Below, piece by piece: positions 8,081 to 17,304 of a DNA stretch of 64,000 nt. Under the pieces are notes generated by a model. It ran no database searches. It worked only from the letters and a program-made list of their open reading frames with translations, and was not told the origin of the DNA. How positions within the stretch are numbered: the first letter of the stretch is position 1; the number at the start of each line of letters is the position of its first letter. The translations under genes were made by a program, and so were the position numbers. This stretch comes from Streptococcus infantis. GTDB taxonomy: Bacteria; Bacillota; Bacilli; Lactobacillales; Streptococcaceae. The stretch spans positions 1 through 64,000 of the forward strand of contig NZ_JYOV01000010.1 in assembly GCF_000963255.1 (NCBI RefSeq), in the 5' to 3' direction.

Positions 8081-9421
8081 TTATTTGAATCTTTGCATAA
8101 TAACTTGTAAACGCCACTGATAAAGAATTCCACTTACCATTAAACTAATGATAAGAGCAATCCAATAGGAATACGCACCTAAACTAGTCGAATAATCAAG
8201 ATATAACCCAAGCGGAATCCCAACACCCCAGTATCCGAGAAGACCAAGACAAAAAGGAACAATCGTATCCTTGTAACCTCTTAAAATACCTTGTAAAGGT
8301 GCCGCAAAGGTATCAGCTAACTGGAAGAACAAGCTATAGGTCATAAAAGATGCTGTCAGTTGGATAAATTCTGAATCTTGACCATATAGTCTGGCTACAT
8401 TTTCACGATAGATGTAGAGAAAACTAAGTGTTAAAACTGCAAACACCATAGCTGTTAAACGACCAATATGGATATACTGTTTTGCATCGTCTAACCGTTT
8501 AGCTCCTACCTCATAAGAAATCACAATGGCCATGGCAGTTGAAATACTCATAGGAAAAGCATACATCAGATTTGAAAAGTTCATAGCTGACTGATGACTG
8601 GCAATAATAAGTGATGAGAATTTCGCCATAATCAAACCAACAACTGAAAAAATAGCAACTTCTGCAAATACAGTTCCACCAATTGGTAGACCAAGATAAA
8701 TAGCTTCCTTGATTTTTTTAATTTGTATGGGCATAGGTCTTTGGAGTTGATATTCCTTGAGCTTTTTATGCTTTAACAAGACCAAAACCGAAATCAGCAA
8801 CAAAGCCCAGTAGGCAAGGGAAGTCCCTAGACCTGCTCCTGCACCTCCTAACTCAGGAAAACCAAAAGCTCCATATATTAGTAAATAGTTAAATCCACTA
8901 TTTAAAGGAAGTAAAAGAAGCATGAGATACATAGACAATTTTGTCAGTCCTAGCGTATCAAGTAGCGAACGAATAACACTAAAAAGTAAGAGAGGAATAA
9001 TACCGATGGCTAAGAGCCACAGATAACGTATGGCAACGCTGGATACAGCCACTTCCAGTCCCATGAATTGTAACACAATTGGTGCTAAAAAGAAAACCAA
9101 GCCAAAAAGTACGATAGATAAGGCTAAAGCCAAATAAAGAAATTGATAAAAATCCGAAGAAACTTCTTTCTTTTTTCCTTGTCCCAAATGGTGACCAATA
9201 ATAGGGACCAAGGCTGAGACAATTCCAGTCAAAAAGGTAAAGAAAGGATTCCATAAACTAGTTGCAATTGAAACACCCGCTAGATCGAGAGTATTATATT
9301 GGCCCGTCATCGTGGTATCGACAAAAGATGCGGAATAATTAGCGAATTGATAAATTAAAATAGGAAAGAAAATTTTTAAAAATAAGATGATTTTGTCTTT
9401 AATAGTTTCTGTTGAATGCAT
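8081..9421 (-). CDS. MATE-family efflux transporter
   Basis: A 446-residue integral membrane protein with about 12 hydrophobic segments in two similar halves. The pattern is that of MATE (NorM/DinF-like) exporters, which move cationic or toxic compounds out in exchange for Na+ or H+. Supporting features are the early QFANYSASFVDTTMTGQY, where NorM-type proteins have their first conserved segment, and a second-half counterpart around FAEVAIFSVVGLIMAKF. It starts 11 bp after a small zinc-binding-like gene, probably co-transcribed with pyrC, mutX and ung. The substrate cannot be told from sequence. Confidence 0.88.
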   Translation of the reverse strand: MHSTETIKDKIILFLKIFFPILIYQFANYSASFVDTTMTGQYNTLDLAGVSIATSLWNPFFTFLTGIVSALVPIIGHHLGQGKKKEVSSDFYQFLYLALALSIVLFGLVFFLAPIVLQFMGLEVAVSSVAIRYLWLLAIGIIPLLLFSVIRSLLDTLGLTKLSMYLMLLLLPLNSGFNYLLIYGAFGFPELGGAGAGLGTSLAYWALLLISVLVLLKHKKLKEYQLQRPMPIQIKKIKEAIYLGLPIGGTVFAEVAIFSVVGLIMAKFSSLIIASHQSAMNFSNLMYAFPMSISTAMAIVISYEVGAKRLDDAKQYIHIGRLTAMVFAVLTLSFLYIYRENVARLYGQDSEFIQLTASFMTYSLFFQLADTFAAPLQGILRGYKDTIVPFCLGLLGYWGVGIPLGLYLDYSTSLGAYSYWIALIISLMVSGILYQWRLQVIMQRFK

Positions 9422-9432
9422 ACCTACTCTTT

Positions 9433-9693
9433 CTACTCCTTTGCATCCAAGCCAAAAAGCTTTAAGCCGTATTTTCTCAAGCTCAAAGGTGGATTACTAG
9501 TTTTTGATGTCGTGTGCCAGCAATTACATGAGGCGCAATAATAGCTTCTAACCAAGCCACCATTATCATACTCTACAGCATGATCAGCTTTTTCCTTGGT
9601 TTCATACTGAATTTTAGCACGGTTAGCGGCTTGACAATATACTCCATGGCAAGCATTTCGTTTACGATTTCTAAGTTTACGAAAATAATTCAT
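9433..9693 (-). CDS. Small conserved protein with Cys-rich centre
   Basis: About 86 residues, strongly basic at the N-terminus (RKLRNRKRNACHG). The central stretch CASCNCWHTTSK, with earlier CHGVYC, could bind zinc. The ATG at 9693 is preferred over a TTG two codons earlier because GGAG lies 7 nt before it. It sits between pyrC and the MATE gene with only 10-11 bp on each side. The function is unknown; a nucleic-acid-binding zinc ribbon is a guess from composition. Confidence 0.7.
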   Translation of the reverse strand: MNYFRKLRNRKRNACHGVYCQAANRAKIQYETKEKADHAVEYDNGGLVRSYYCASCNCWHTTSKTSNPPLSLRKYGLKLFGLDAKE

Positions 9694-9703
9694 CCTCAAG
9701 CTC

Positions 9704-10975
9704 CTAATCTGCTTGATAAACGATTTGTCCCATACAGATAGTATATTTAACCTGCCCTTTTAATTGTTCACCAATAAATGGAGAATTAGCTGCTTTAGAA
9801 GCAAAATGCGTATCAACAATTCGGTCAGCTTTATCATCGAAAATTGTAATATCAGCTGGGCCGTTTTCAGCCAAATATCCTGCTTCAAAATTATACAATT
9901 TGGCAGGGTTTACTGTCATTTTTTCTAATAATTCCATCAGGGTTAGCTCACCAGCTTCTACTAAGTAAGTTAAACCGAGTGACAAAGAAGTTTCTAAACC
10001 TGTCATACCTGATGGAGCTTTGGTAATATCCTCAACATTTTTTTCGTCAGCATGGTGAGGCGCGTGGTCAGTAGCAATGACAGAAATGACTCCAGATTTA
10101 AGCCCTTCAATAACTGCACGACGGTCAGACTCCAGACGAAGAGGTGGATTCATCTTAGCGTTACTTCCTTTAGTCAAAAGAAGAGCTTCAGTCTTAGAAA
10201 AATGCTGGGGAGCTACTTCTGCAGTTACGTTTGCTCCCATATTTTGAGCAAATTCCACAACTTTGACACTTTCTTCTTTTGACAAATGCTGGATATGAAC
10301 ATGAGCCTTGGTTGCATAGGCAATCATGACATCACGAGCTATCATAGCGTATTCTGCAACCCCGGTAGCACCGCAGATATGGAAATGTTCTTTAGCGATG
10401 TTTTCATTAAAACCTAGCGTACCATTCAGTCCAGGATCTTCTTCGTGCAGACTGATAAAGGTGTTTAACTTTTTAGCCTCTTCCATGGCTTCCTTGACCA
10501 CTTTACTGCTTTCAAGTGGAATCCCATCATCAGAAAATCCAACAGCTCCAGCTTCTAAAAGCGCCTTAAAGTCTGTCAAATCTTGGCCATTAAAGTTCTT
10601 GGTAATTGTTGCTACAGATTTAACGTTGATCTTTTCCTTTGCCGCAGATTGAAGAACTTCTTGCAAAGTCTCAACATCTGAGATGGTTGGATTGGTATTA
10701 GCCATCATAACGACAGTTGTAAATCCACCTGCAGCTGCTGCAAGTGCTCCTGTATGAATGTCTTCTTTATGAGTTTGACCAGGTTCACGGAAATGAACAT
10801 GGATATCCACCAATCCAGGCGCAACTACAAGACCAGTAGCATCTATGATTTCTGCTCCTTCTTCCGTGATCTCAAACGCAATTTTGACAATTTTCCCATC
10901 TTGGACCAAGACATCACACACTTGATCCAAACCAGACTTAGGATCCATTACACGGCCGTTTTTGATTACTAACAT
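9704..10975 (-). CDS. pyrC: Dihydroorotase
   Basis: The enzyme cyclises N-carbamoyl-aspartate to dihydroorotate in de novo pyrimidine synthesis. Metal-binding [10 protein letters not shown] lies near residue 59 and the later TDHAPHH near 304. The length of 423 residues fits class I bacterial dihydroorotases. AAAGGAG precedes the ATG by a normal distance. It follows mutX by 12 bp and is presumably co-transcribed with ung and mutX, so this pyrC is not in a pyr operon within the window. Confidence 0.95.
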   Translation of the reverse strand: MLVIKNGRVMDPKSGLDQVCDVLVQDGKIVKIAFEITEEGAEIIDATGLVVAPGLVDIHVHFREPGQTHKEDIHTGALAAAAGGFTTVVMMANTNPTISDVETLQEVLQSAAKEKINVKSVATITKNFNGQDLTDFKALLEAGAVGFSDDGIPLESSKVVKEAMEEAKKLNTFISLHEEDPGLNGTLGFNENIAKEHFHICGATGVAEYAMIARDVMIAYATKAHVHIQHLSKEESVKVVEFAQNMGANVTAEVAPQHFSKTEALLLTKGSNAKMNPPLRLESDRRAVIEGLKSGVISVIATDHAPHHADEKNVEDITKAPSGMTGLETSLSLGLTYLVEAGELTLMELLEKMTVNPAKLYNFEAGYLAENGPADITIFDDKADRIVDTHFASKAANSPFIGEQLKGQVKYTICMGQIVYQAD

Positions 10976-10987
10976 CGCTTTACTCCT

Positions 10988-11452
10988 TTATTCGTAGAAA
11001 TCCACTTGGGTATCCAATAATTTATCACCATCATAGACAAATTTAGCTGAAAAGAATGGTTTATCTTCTAAAAGCCACTCTACAAAGGTATGGTCCCCTT
11101 CCCAGGTCGGCTTACTTAAAACCTCATCGTAAGGAACCCATTCTAAGGTCCCTTCATTACAGTCAATCAACTCACCTTCAAACTCAGTTACTTTAAATAC
11201 ATAGGTGTACCAGTCAAGGTCTGGTGTAAACTCTGGAAAGGTGATAACTCCTTTTAATACTGGTTTTGCTTTTAGACCAGTTTCTTCAAGAATTTCACGA
11301 GCAGCACATTCTTGTGGAGTTTCCCCCCGTTCTAACTTTCCACCTACACCAATCCATTTTCCTTGATGGACATCATTAGGCTTTTTATTGCGATGAAGCA
11401 TGAGCAGCTCTTTCCCGTTATCAATGTAGCAAATTGTCGCTAACTGAGGCAT
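10988..11452 (-). CDS. mutX: NUDIX hydrolase, MutT/MutX type
   Basis: A 154-residue NUDIX protein with the full box GX5EX7REUXEEXGU, seen as GGKLERGETPQECAAREI followed by LEETGL (about residues 37-59). Enzymes of this type in streptococci hydrolyse 8-oxo-dGTP and prevent A:T to C:G transversions. Its position next to ung supports a nucleotide-sanitation and repair role. The exact substrate is inferred from the family. Confidence 0.9.
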   Translation of the reverse strand: MPQLATICYIDNGKELLMLHRNKKPNDVHQGKWIGVGGKLERGETPQECAAREILEETGLKAKPVLKGVITFPEFTPDLDWYTYVFKVTEFEGELIDCNEGTLEWVPYDEVLSKPTWEGDHTFVEWLLEDKPFFSAKFVYDGDKLLDTQVDFYE

Positions 11453-11461
11453 ATTCTCTCC

Positions 11462-12115
11462 TTATCTAAGCCAATCTATTGGCTCTTGTCCACTTTCTTT
11501 TAAGAATGCATTGGCCTTGGTAAAAGGCTTGGAACCCCAAAATCCTCTGTAAACTGAAAGAGGACTTGGGTGGGCTGATTCGATAATCAAGTGCTGAGGA
11601 TTTGTAACCAAGGATTTCTTCTTACGTGCATATGCACCCCAAAGTACAAAAACTACGGGTCTATCAATATTATTGACAACCTTGATTACAGCATCTGTAA
11701 AAGGTTCCCATATCTGCCCAGCATGACCATTTGCTTGACCAGCAGGAACCGTCAAGCAAGCATTGAGAAGCAAGACTCCCTGCTCGGCCCAAGTAGTTAA
11801 ATCATGTGAATTCTTAACTCCAATATCATCTGAAAGCTCTTTGAGAATGTTTTGCAAGGAAGGTGGCGCTGGAATAGCATTGGGTACAGAAAAACTCAAG
11901 CCCTGAGCTTGACCAGGCCCATGATAGGGATCTTGGCCTAGAATCACTACCTTAACCTCTTCCAGAGGAGTTGTTATAAGAGCCTGAAAAACCTTTTCTT
12001 TAGGAGGATATACAGTTCCTTGAGTATAAACCCGCTCCATAAAGTGATTGATTTTCCCAAAATAACCCTCAGGTAATTGCTCTTTAATCAAAGCATGCCA
12101 AGATGAGTGTTCCAT
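11462..12115 (-). CDS. ung: Uracil-DNA glycosylase
   Basis: Removes uracil from DNA as the first step of base-excision repair. The catalytic water-activating motif [13 protein letters not shown] lies near residue 60 and the DNA-intercalation loop HPSPLS near 185. The length of 217 residues fits the family. The ATG at 12115 is preferred over an upstream TTG because AAGGAG lies 6 nt before it. The stop lies 9 bp before mutX. A -10 box TATAAT (12144-12149 on the minus strand) suggests its own promoter. Confidence 0.95.
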   Translation of the reverse strand: MEHSSWHALIKEQLPEGYFGKINHFMERVYTQGTVYPPKEKVFQALITTPLEEVKVVILGQDPYHGPGQAQGLSFSVPNAIPAPPSLQNILKELSDDIGVKNSHDLTTWAEQGVLLLNACLTVPAGQANGHAGQIWEPFTDAVIKVVNNIDRPVVFVLWGAYARKKKSLVTNPQHLIIESAHPSPLSVYRGFWGSKPFTKANAFLKESGQEPIDWLR

Positions 12116-12149
12116 AGTCAACTCCTTCGTTAATACTGTCTCTATTATA

Positions 12150-12177
12150 GCAAAAAGTGGCTATCTAAACCACTTTT
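12150..12177 (-). terminator. Hairpin between the DUF4259-like pseudogene and ung
   Basis: AAAAGTGG (12153-12160) pairs with CCACTTTT (12170-12177), and the minus strand continues with a short T-run. It would end the pseudogene transcript just before the ung -10 box. Confidence 0.5.
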
Positions 12178-12232
12178 AAAAGTATCTATTGAGATTTGAG
12201 AAGTTTTTTAGAGAATTTATACTAAAGAGCCA

Positions 12233-13144
12233 TTATTCAAGACCTTTTCTCGTATTAGAAAGGATAAATTCTTTGTCGATTTCATCAATAATCAATTTTG
12301 TTCGAGTATTAAGTTTTTCATCAAATCTTTTATTCAATTCCTTTACAACGCTTATCTTAAACTCATCACTTGATTTTTGTTTATAGTAATCAAATCCTCC
12401 AGAAGCCGCGCTACAGCAACTCCCCCAATCTGAAAGATAGCCTATAATTTCAAAAACACTATCATTGTATTTTTCAAATTTTTTAGTTGCTGTACTTTTT
12501 AGATATCCTGAAATACAATTTACAAAAGAGTAGTAATACTTAGAGTCACGAAATGAATTGTATTCTGCACTATGAAAACTTGGATCGAGAATTCGTGCTG
12601 ATCGCACATCTTCCATAGTGGGTTTTCTGGTCATTTTAACATCAGTCTGCAGATAAGCATAATAGGTTTCCTTATCAAAGAAAGCTCCATCTACTGCTAT
12701 CAAAGCACCATACATGCCATCTTCATACTGAAACACCATCACAGCACCGTTCCTATATTTGCTTTCTACAGGAACAGGCGGAGCAATTCTCTTTTTGGGA
12801 TTTTCTTTTTTTACACTAATTTTTTCTAAAAACTTTTCTAGATTTTCACTTCTTTGTTCTAAAAATTCACTATCTGCACCCAATTCTTGGGCAAGTTCTA
12901 AATCCTCTTTGTTGAGAATGATTTCTTTAATTTCAAGCAAGAATTCGTCATCTAATTGCCCAACTTCCCATAAACAGTGTGCCAAGGCGAACAAGACATC
13001 ATACATATCGTCACCGTATAAATCCGACGTCAAGTCATTTTTAATTGTATTTGCATCTTCTCCTTGATTTTATCTCTCGAAGAATTCTTCTTTAATATCT
13101 AAGGAGGTGTCATTTCCAAAAATCGTTGCATCCCATGTGCCCAT
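12233..13144 (-). pseudogene. DUF4259-like protein gene with in-frame stop
   Basis: An ATG at 13144, preceded by AGGAG 10 nt upstream, opens MGTWDATIFGNDTSLDI, the characteristic start of DUF4259-type proteins. Codon 25 (13072-13070) is TAA. The same frame then continues unbroken for another 279 codons. A paralogue at 53550-54356 has GRYRDGE where this gene has ER-stop-NQGE, so a Tyr codon (TAT or TAC) probably became TAA. Translation might restart at the TTG at 13033, giving 266 residues without the N-terminal part, but its RBS is poor. The central segment ALAHCLWEVGQLDDE matches ALAYSLWKIGHLTDD of the paralogue. Function unknown; the family occurs among toxin-immunity proteins. Confidence 0.75.
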
Positions 13145-13437
13145 AATTTCAAGACTCCTATCTACTTTTAAAAAGTTCTAAATATTTTACAAGGTTTTGC
13201 AAAGAATCTATTGTTCAGAATACTCAGAAAGATAACTGATCATTATAAAAAAAAACTATCATGATATCTTTCAAATCTTTTCCTTGCAGGACTTTTCAAA
13301 TACCTTCTAAATCTATGCTGACAACAAACTAGATTAAATCTCCCCTTAGCCAGAGATAAGGAGAGATTACTAAAACTATACTTAAGCACATCTTAAAGAT
13401 TAAATTTCTATTATTTGACTTTCACCCAATAAATAAA

Positions 13438-14529
13438 CTATTTAACAATCAAATAATGTGCATCTTTTATCTTATAATTTTCTAGATTGATAACTGTTTG
13501 TTTCTTATCAACAATATCATATTTAACCAGAGAATCATTAAATAAAAAATAATAGATGTTGTCTTTAAATGTAAAATACGGTGCAATATATTGCTCTGTA
13601 CTAAAGCCTTCCAGATGAATAATATCTTCTTCTAAATTGTCTAGATTGACTGTAGTAAAGGAAAATTCGCCATTATATAATCCCTCATTCTCTATAATCA
13701 ATTGATTATTTTTAGCATCATAGTGAATATTTGTTGGATACTTATCAGGAATATCGATATAATTCTTGCTCTGACTCTTTAAATCAAAAACCATTATTTT
13801 ATTTCCCGACTTATATTCTCCATCAGAATTGCGCCCACTAAGTGCTTCCACAATATACAAGACATCATCTACATTAACCATTCTCATATATGCTGATGTT
13901 TCGTCAAGATTATATTTTTCCACGATGTTGAACTCTTTATCCATTTTCCAAATTTCCGTATTAGGAACTTGGGTTGATAAATCCAATGTGGTTACAAGTA
14001 AGTATAAATAATTATCTACAATAACAAACTGTTGACTGGCATTTAACTGACCATCATTTTTCACGGTAACATTAGTAATAACCTCTAAATTATTATCATA
14101 TTTATAAAATTCAATTCTATCTGTAAAGACAGCAGTTGCATATAAATAATCCCCATCTGTTATAGATGCGTATGCATCATTTCCTTCTGCTAATTTAAAC
14201 GTTTCACTTAAATTTTCCTTATTAATTCTAGAGACATATCTTTTTAGACCTGAGGTATCTTTTGTTTTTGCAGTTGAATAGGATCCTGCTTCCGAAAAAC
14301 TTTCTGCCCAATAGATAAATTTCTCTTTTCTAGATATATTAACCTTGAACTCATTTAAATCATAATCATCAAAGACAGCTATTTTATCGCTATCCCAGAT
14401 AGCCATTTTATAATCATCTACCGAATTTACCTTATTTGACTGACAGGCACTTAGACAAATAAGGCAGCAACAAGCACTTATTAACATCAACATGAAGTTT
14501 ATGTTTCTTTTATTACTTTTTAATATCAT
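13438..14529 (-). CDS. Putative surface lipoprotein of unknown function
   Basis: 363 residues. The N-terminus is basic, then hydrophobic, ending in the lipobox LSAC with the acylated Cys near residue 29, so the protein is predicted to be anchored to the outer face of the membrane. The rest is rich in beta-strand-like repeats (for example YLYATAVFTDRIEFYKYDN, NYLYLLVTTLD, VLYIVEAL), suggesting a beta-propeller fold. I recognise no enzyme motif. It stands alone with its own promoter at 14725-14753. A 12-bp hairpin with one mismatch at 13337-13368 may be its terminator. Confidence 0.7.
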   Translation of the reverse strand: MILKSNKRNINFMLMLISACCCLICLSACQSNKVNSVDDYKMAIWDSDKIAVFDDYDLNEFKVNISRKEKFIYWAESFSEAGSYSTAKTKDTSGLKRYVSRINKENLSETFKLAEGNDAYASITDGDYLYATAVFTDRIEFYKYDNNLEVITNVTVKNDGQLNASQQFVIVDNYLYLLVTTLDLSTQVPNTEIWKMDKEFNIVEKYNLDETSAYMRMVNVDDVLYIVEALSGRNSDGEYKSGNKIMVFDLKSQSKNYIDIPDKYPTNIHYDAKNNQLIIENEGLYNGEFSFTTVNLDNLEEDIIHLEGFSTEQYIAPYFTFKDNIYYFLFNDSLVKYDIVDKKQTVINLENYKIKDAHYLIVK

Positions 14530-14554
14530 ACTGATTTGCTCCTATATAGCTTTT

Positions 14555-14707
14555 TTATACCAATTTAAGACGTTCAAACAGATGAATAGATAATTTATTG
14601 ACTAGTTTAGATGCTTCTTTTTCAATACCTACTTGATTAACTGTACTACCAATTTGATATCCATATACAACTTAACGGTAGATGACAATCACAATATTCT
14701 TGTCATT
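14555..14707 (-). pseudogene. Remnant of an unknown coding sequence in the lipoprotein leader
   Basis: The untranslated leader of the lipoprotein gene contains a minus-strand frame open for 38 codons (14671-14558), preceded by one TAA and more in-frame coding-like sequence (NIVIVIYR). The reading GYQIGSTVNQVG followed by EKEASKLVNKL looks protein-like but has no start codon or RBS. It may be the C-terminal scar of a deleted gene. Low certainty. Confidence 0.3.
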
Positions 14708-14724
14708 ATATCCTAGTATGATTT

Positions 14725-14753
14725 ATTATATCAAAAAAATAAAACGTTTTCAA
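14725..14753 (-). promoter_or_regulatory. Sigma-A promoter of the lipoprotein gene
   Basis: Minus-strand TTGAAA (14748-14753), 17 bp and TATAAT (14725-14730), with an upstream TG (extended -10). The start would be about 190 nt before the ATG. A dyad TGACAA/TTGTCA lies at 14685-14707 just downstream. Confidence 0.7.
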
Positions 14754-14818
14754 AAAATACCAAAATTTCTTGCACTCCATGCTCCAGGTTTTCTAGAATC
14801 TTTTATATTTTGTGATTT

Positions 14819-15511
14819 TTAAAGGAGCCCCAAGCAATCAAGCAGAGCCTGATAAGAGTCGACTTCATAAGTTGGCTGAGCTTGTGTCTTATTTTCCAGA
14901 TGATGAGGATTGTACCAGATGGTATCGATGCCAGCATTATTTCCACCTTGAATATCAGCTGACAAAGAATCACCAATCATAAGGGTCTGATTTTTATCAA
15001 AGTTAGGGATTCGAGCTCCAATTTTTTCATAAAATTCAGCATCTGGTTTTTGGGTATGGAGTTTCTCTGAAATGAATATTTCCTTGAAAAATGGTGTAAT
15101 TCCAGATTGTTCCAAACGACCTGTCTGAATATAGGTGATTCCATTTGTCGCAGCATAGAGTTCATAGCCCTTACTTATCAATTTTTTTAATAAATTTTCG
15201 ACACCTGGGAAAGTCTGTCCCTGTTTTGATAGGAAAAACTGGTAGCGCTCTGCTAAGTAAGCCCCATCTTTTTCAATGCCAAAGTGAGCAAACAATTTTG
15301 CAAAACGTGTGTTAATTAACTCAGCCTTTGTAATTTTTTTCTGTTCCAAATCCTTCCAAAGAGCCTTGTTCATTGGTACATAGTAATCTTTATAGGCTTG
15401 TATATCCTCTACTCCTTCTTCTTCTAAGAGTTGCGTCAGAGCTATATCCTCAGCAGCATCAAAATCGAGTAAGGTGTGATCGAGATCGAATAATAGAAAT
15501 TTGTATTTCAA
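14819..15511 (-). CDS. HAD-family phosphatase, YjjG-like 5'-nucleotidase
   Basis: A haloacid-dehalogenase fold hydrolase. It has the nucleophile motif FLLFDLDHTLL near the start, the Thr motif AATNGIT, a conserved Lys in QKPDAEFYEKIG and the last motif MIGDSLSADIQGGNNAG. The cap region and size (about 230 residues) match the YjjG/YfnB subfamily, which dephosphorylates pyrimidine nucleoside monophosphates and can remove modified nucleotides. A TTG start at 15511 is chosen because AGGAAG lies 9 nt upstream and the protein then begins MKYKFLLFDLD, as in streptococcal homologues; an in-frame TTG at 15541 is poorer. Confidence 0.85.
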   Translation of the reverse strand: MKYKFLLFDLDHTLLDFDAAEDIALTQLLEEEGVEDIQAYKDYYVPMNKALWKDLEQKKITKAELINTRFAKLFAHFGIEKDGAYLAERYQFFLSKQGQTFPGVENLLKKLISKGYELYAATNGITYIQTGRLEQSGITPFFKEIFISEKLHTQKPDAEFYEKIGARIPNFDKNQTLMIGDSLSADIQGGNNAGIDTIWYNPHHLENKTQAQPTYEVDSYQALLDCLGLL

Positions 15512-15585
15512 TTTTAAAAACTTCCTTTCTTGGGGGGACAAAGAGTGGGACTAAATGATTCAAAAAAATTTAAAAAATTTTACCT

Positions 15586-15924
15586 CTACTTATTGAATAA
15601 CTTAGTCCAATTCTGCTTGGAATTTAAAATTCTGGAGACATAAACCTCATATTTGTCGATATAATAAAAAGCTAAGTAATTTTCAATTGGCATATATCGA
15701 TAACGTTTTCCGTCATCTGTTAATTCACCATAACCTCGACTTGAAACCAAAGGACATGCTTCTGGAAAGGTTTCTAAAGTTTCTAGTGCCGTTAGAATAA
15801 GGTCTAGTTTACTATCGGCAGATTGCTGGCTGTAAAAATTCAGTACAATATAATCATGTATTTCTCTCAAGTCTTTCTTAGCTTGATCCGTAAGAGAAAC
15901 ATGGTAACGCTTATGATTAGTCAA
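15586..15924 (-). CDS. RelE/ParE-family toxin
   Basis: About 112 residues, with the RelE/ParE pattern: LTDQAKKDLREIHDYI at the N-terminus, a middle helix LDLILTALETLETFP, and C-terminal strands RYRYMPIENYLAFYYID and VYVSRILNSKQNW. Such proteins either cleave mRNA at the ribosome or poison gyrase; the sequence alone does not decide. The start is a TTG at 15924 (AAAGGA 8 nt before) or 15930, overlapping the end of the antitoxin gene, which is typical of translationally coupled toxin-antitoxin pairs. Confidence 0.82.
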   Translation of the reverse strand: MTNHKRYHVSLTDQAKKDLREIHDYIVLNFYSQQSADSKLDLILTALETLETFPEACPLVSSRGYGELTDDGKRYRYMPIENYLAFYYIDKYEVYVSRILNSKQNWTKLFNK

Positions 15925-16210
15925 GTCCAAATTCCTTTCTTACATCTGCCAAAGACGTTAGTTTACCTTGCTCAATTTCTTGATGTCCCATCAAGATTTC
16001 CTTTTTCAAGTCTTCAAAAGCAACCTGATATTGAGTCTCTTGTAAATCACTAAATACGAACTCTTTGGGATCAACCGCACCTGTCGCAATTTTACGAAGT
16101 GCAGCATTAAAAATATCTGATAGGGTTAACTTTTCATCAGCTATGATTTCTTTCGTTTGTTGGTAAAAAGTCGAATCTGCTCTAAAATTAACTGGTTGAG
16201 TACTTGCCAT
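15917..16210 (-). CDS. RelB/DinJ-type antitoxin
   Basis: 97 residues. The N-terminal VNFRADSTFYQQTKEIIADEKLTLSDIFNAALRKI is a ribbon-helix-helix DNA-binding domain of the RelB/DinJ type. The C-terminal half is acidic and extended, suited to wrapping the toxin. The gene lies directly upstream of the toxin gene and overlaps it. It has its own promoter (16247-16275) with two direct CTTTGTAAA repeats between the -10 box and the ATG, a plausible site for autorepression by the complex. Confidence 0.85.
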   Translation of the reverse strand: MASTQPVNFRADSTFYQQTKEIIADEKLTLSDIFNAALRKIATGAVDPKEFVFSDLQETQYQVAFEDLKKEILMGHQEIEQGKLTSLADVRKEFGLD

Positions 16211-16221
16211 GATTAATACCT

Positions 16222-16275
16222 CTTTGTAAAGATGCTTTGTAAATACATTTTATCATCTTTAGATTTGAAATTCAA
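16222..16275 (-). promoter_or_regulatory. Promoter and direct-repeat operator of the toxin-antitoxin pair
   Basis: Minus-strand TTGAAT (16270-16275), 17 bp with extended TGA, and TAAAAT (16247-16252). The sequence CTTTGTAAA occurs twice (16222-16230 and 16235-16243) with a 13-bp period, close to where transcription would start. The operator role is inferred. Confidence 0.6.
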
Positions 16276-16304
16276 CGAAAAGCTCCTTTAACAGAAAAGG
16301 AGCT
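16276..16304 (-). terminator. Terminator after pta
   Basis: AGCTCCTTT (16281-16289) pairs with AAAGGAGCT (16296-16304); the minus strand continues with TTTTCGTT. It lies 11 bp past the pta stop. Confidence 0.75.
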
Positions 16305-16314
16305 ATCTTGTATT

Positions 16315-17289
16315 TTATTGGTGTACAGCTTGTGCTGCTGTGATTAGTGTAAGTTTGAAGACGTCATCTGAGTTACATCCACGAGAAAGGTCATTAACTG
16401 GTTTGTTCAAACCTTGCAATACTGGACCAACTGCTGCAAAGCCACCGAGACGTTCTGCCATCTTGTAGCCAATATTTCCTGCTTCGATACCTGGGAAGAT
16501 AAAGACGTTTGCTTGTCCAGCAACCTTGCTTCCTGGTGCCTTGAGAGCAGCTGTTTCTGGAACGAAGGCAGCATCAAATTGCAATTCCCCATCGATTTCA
16601 AGGTCAGGACGAAGATCATGAGCAATCTTAGTTGCTTCAACGACCTTATCAACGCTTTCACCAAAACCAGAACCTTTAGTTGAATAGCTTAGCATAGCAA
16701 TTTTTGGTTCAATACCGAACATCTTAGCTGTAATTGCAGAGTTAATCGCAATTTCTGCCAAAGCTTCAGCGTCAGGATTGATATTGATGGCACAGTCACC
16801 AAAGAGGTAACGTTCAGTACCACGAACCATGAGGAAGGCACCTGAAGTACGGCTAACATTCGGACGAGTTTTAATGATTTGAAGGGCTGGGCGAACAGTT
16901 GCCGCAGTAGAGTGAATAGCTCCTGAAACCATTCCATCTACCAAGCCCATGTAAACCAACATAACACCAAAATAGTTCACGTCTTTAACCAAGATTTCAC
17001 GAGCTTCTTCTTCAGTCATTTTTCCTTTACGACGTTCTACAAGAGATGTTACCATTTCTTCAAATTGAGGATAGTGGGCTGGGTCGATGACTTCATAACC
17101 ATCCATGATTCCTTCGATTTCAAGATAAATTTTAATTTTGTCAGGATTTCCTAGTAAGACGGGAATAACTTCTGTTTCTTTTACGATGCGTTTTGTAGCT
17201 TGAAGAATACGTGGTTCTTCACCTTCTGGCAAGACAATACGTGCATTTTTACCAACTAGGTTGGCTTTTAAACTTTCAAAAACTTCCAT
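16315..17289 (-). CDS. pta: Phosphate acetyltransferase
   Basis: Interconverts acetyl-CoA and acetyl phosphate, which acetate kinase turns into ATP. 324 residues, the size of the short Pta without the regulatory N-terminal domain. Family motifs include ARIVLPEGEEPR, KDVNYFGVMLVYMGLVDGMVSGA, STKGSGFGESVDKV, and near the end ANVFIFPGIEAGNIGYK and VNDLSRGC. It is the last gene of the relQ-nadK-pseudouridine synthase-pta group, 15 bp after its upstream neighbour. Confidence 0.96.
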   Translation of the reverse strand: MEVFESLKANLVGKNARIVLPEGEEPRILQATKRIVKETEVIPVLLGNPDKIKIYLEIEGIMDGYEVIDPAHYPQFEEMVTSLVERRKGKMTEEEAREILVKDVNYFGVMLVYMGLVDGMVSGAIHSTAATVRPALQIIKTRPNVSRTSGAFLMVRGTERYLFGDCAININPDAEALAEIAINSAITAKMFGIEPKIAMLSYSTKGSGFGESVDKVVEATKIAHDLRPDLEIDGELQFDAAFVPETAALKAPGSKVAGQANVFIFPGIEAGNIGYKMAERLGGFAAVGPVLQGLNKPVNDLSRGCNSDDVFKLTLITAAQAVHQ

Positions 17290-17304
17290 GAGTTTTGACT
17301 CCTT

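Noticed and set aside
13337-13368. Definite terminator after the lipoprotein gene
   Set aside because: A 12-bp stem with one mismatch is present, but the minus strand lacks a proper T-run; mentioned only as a possibility.
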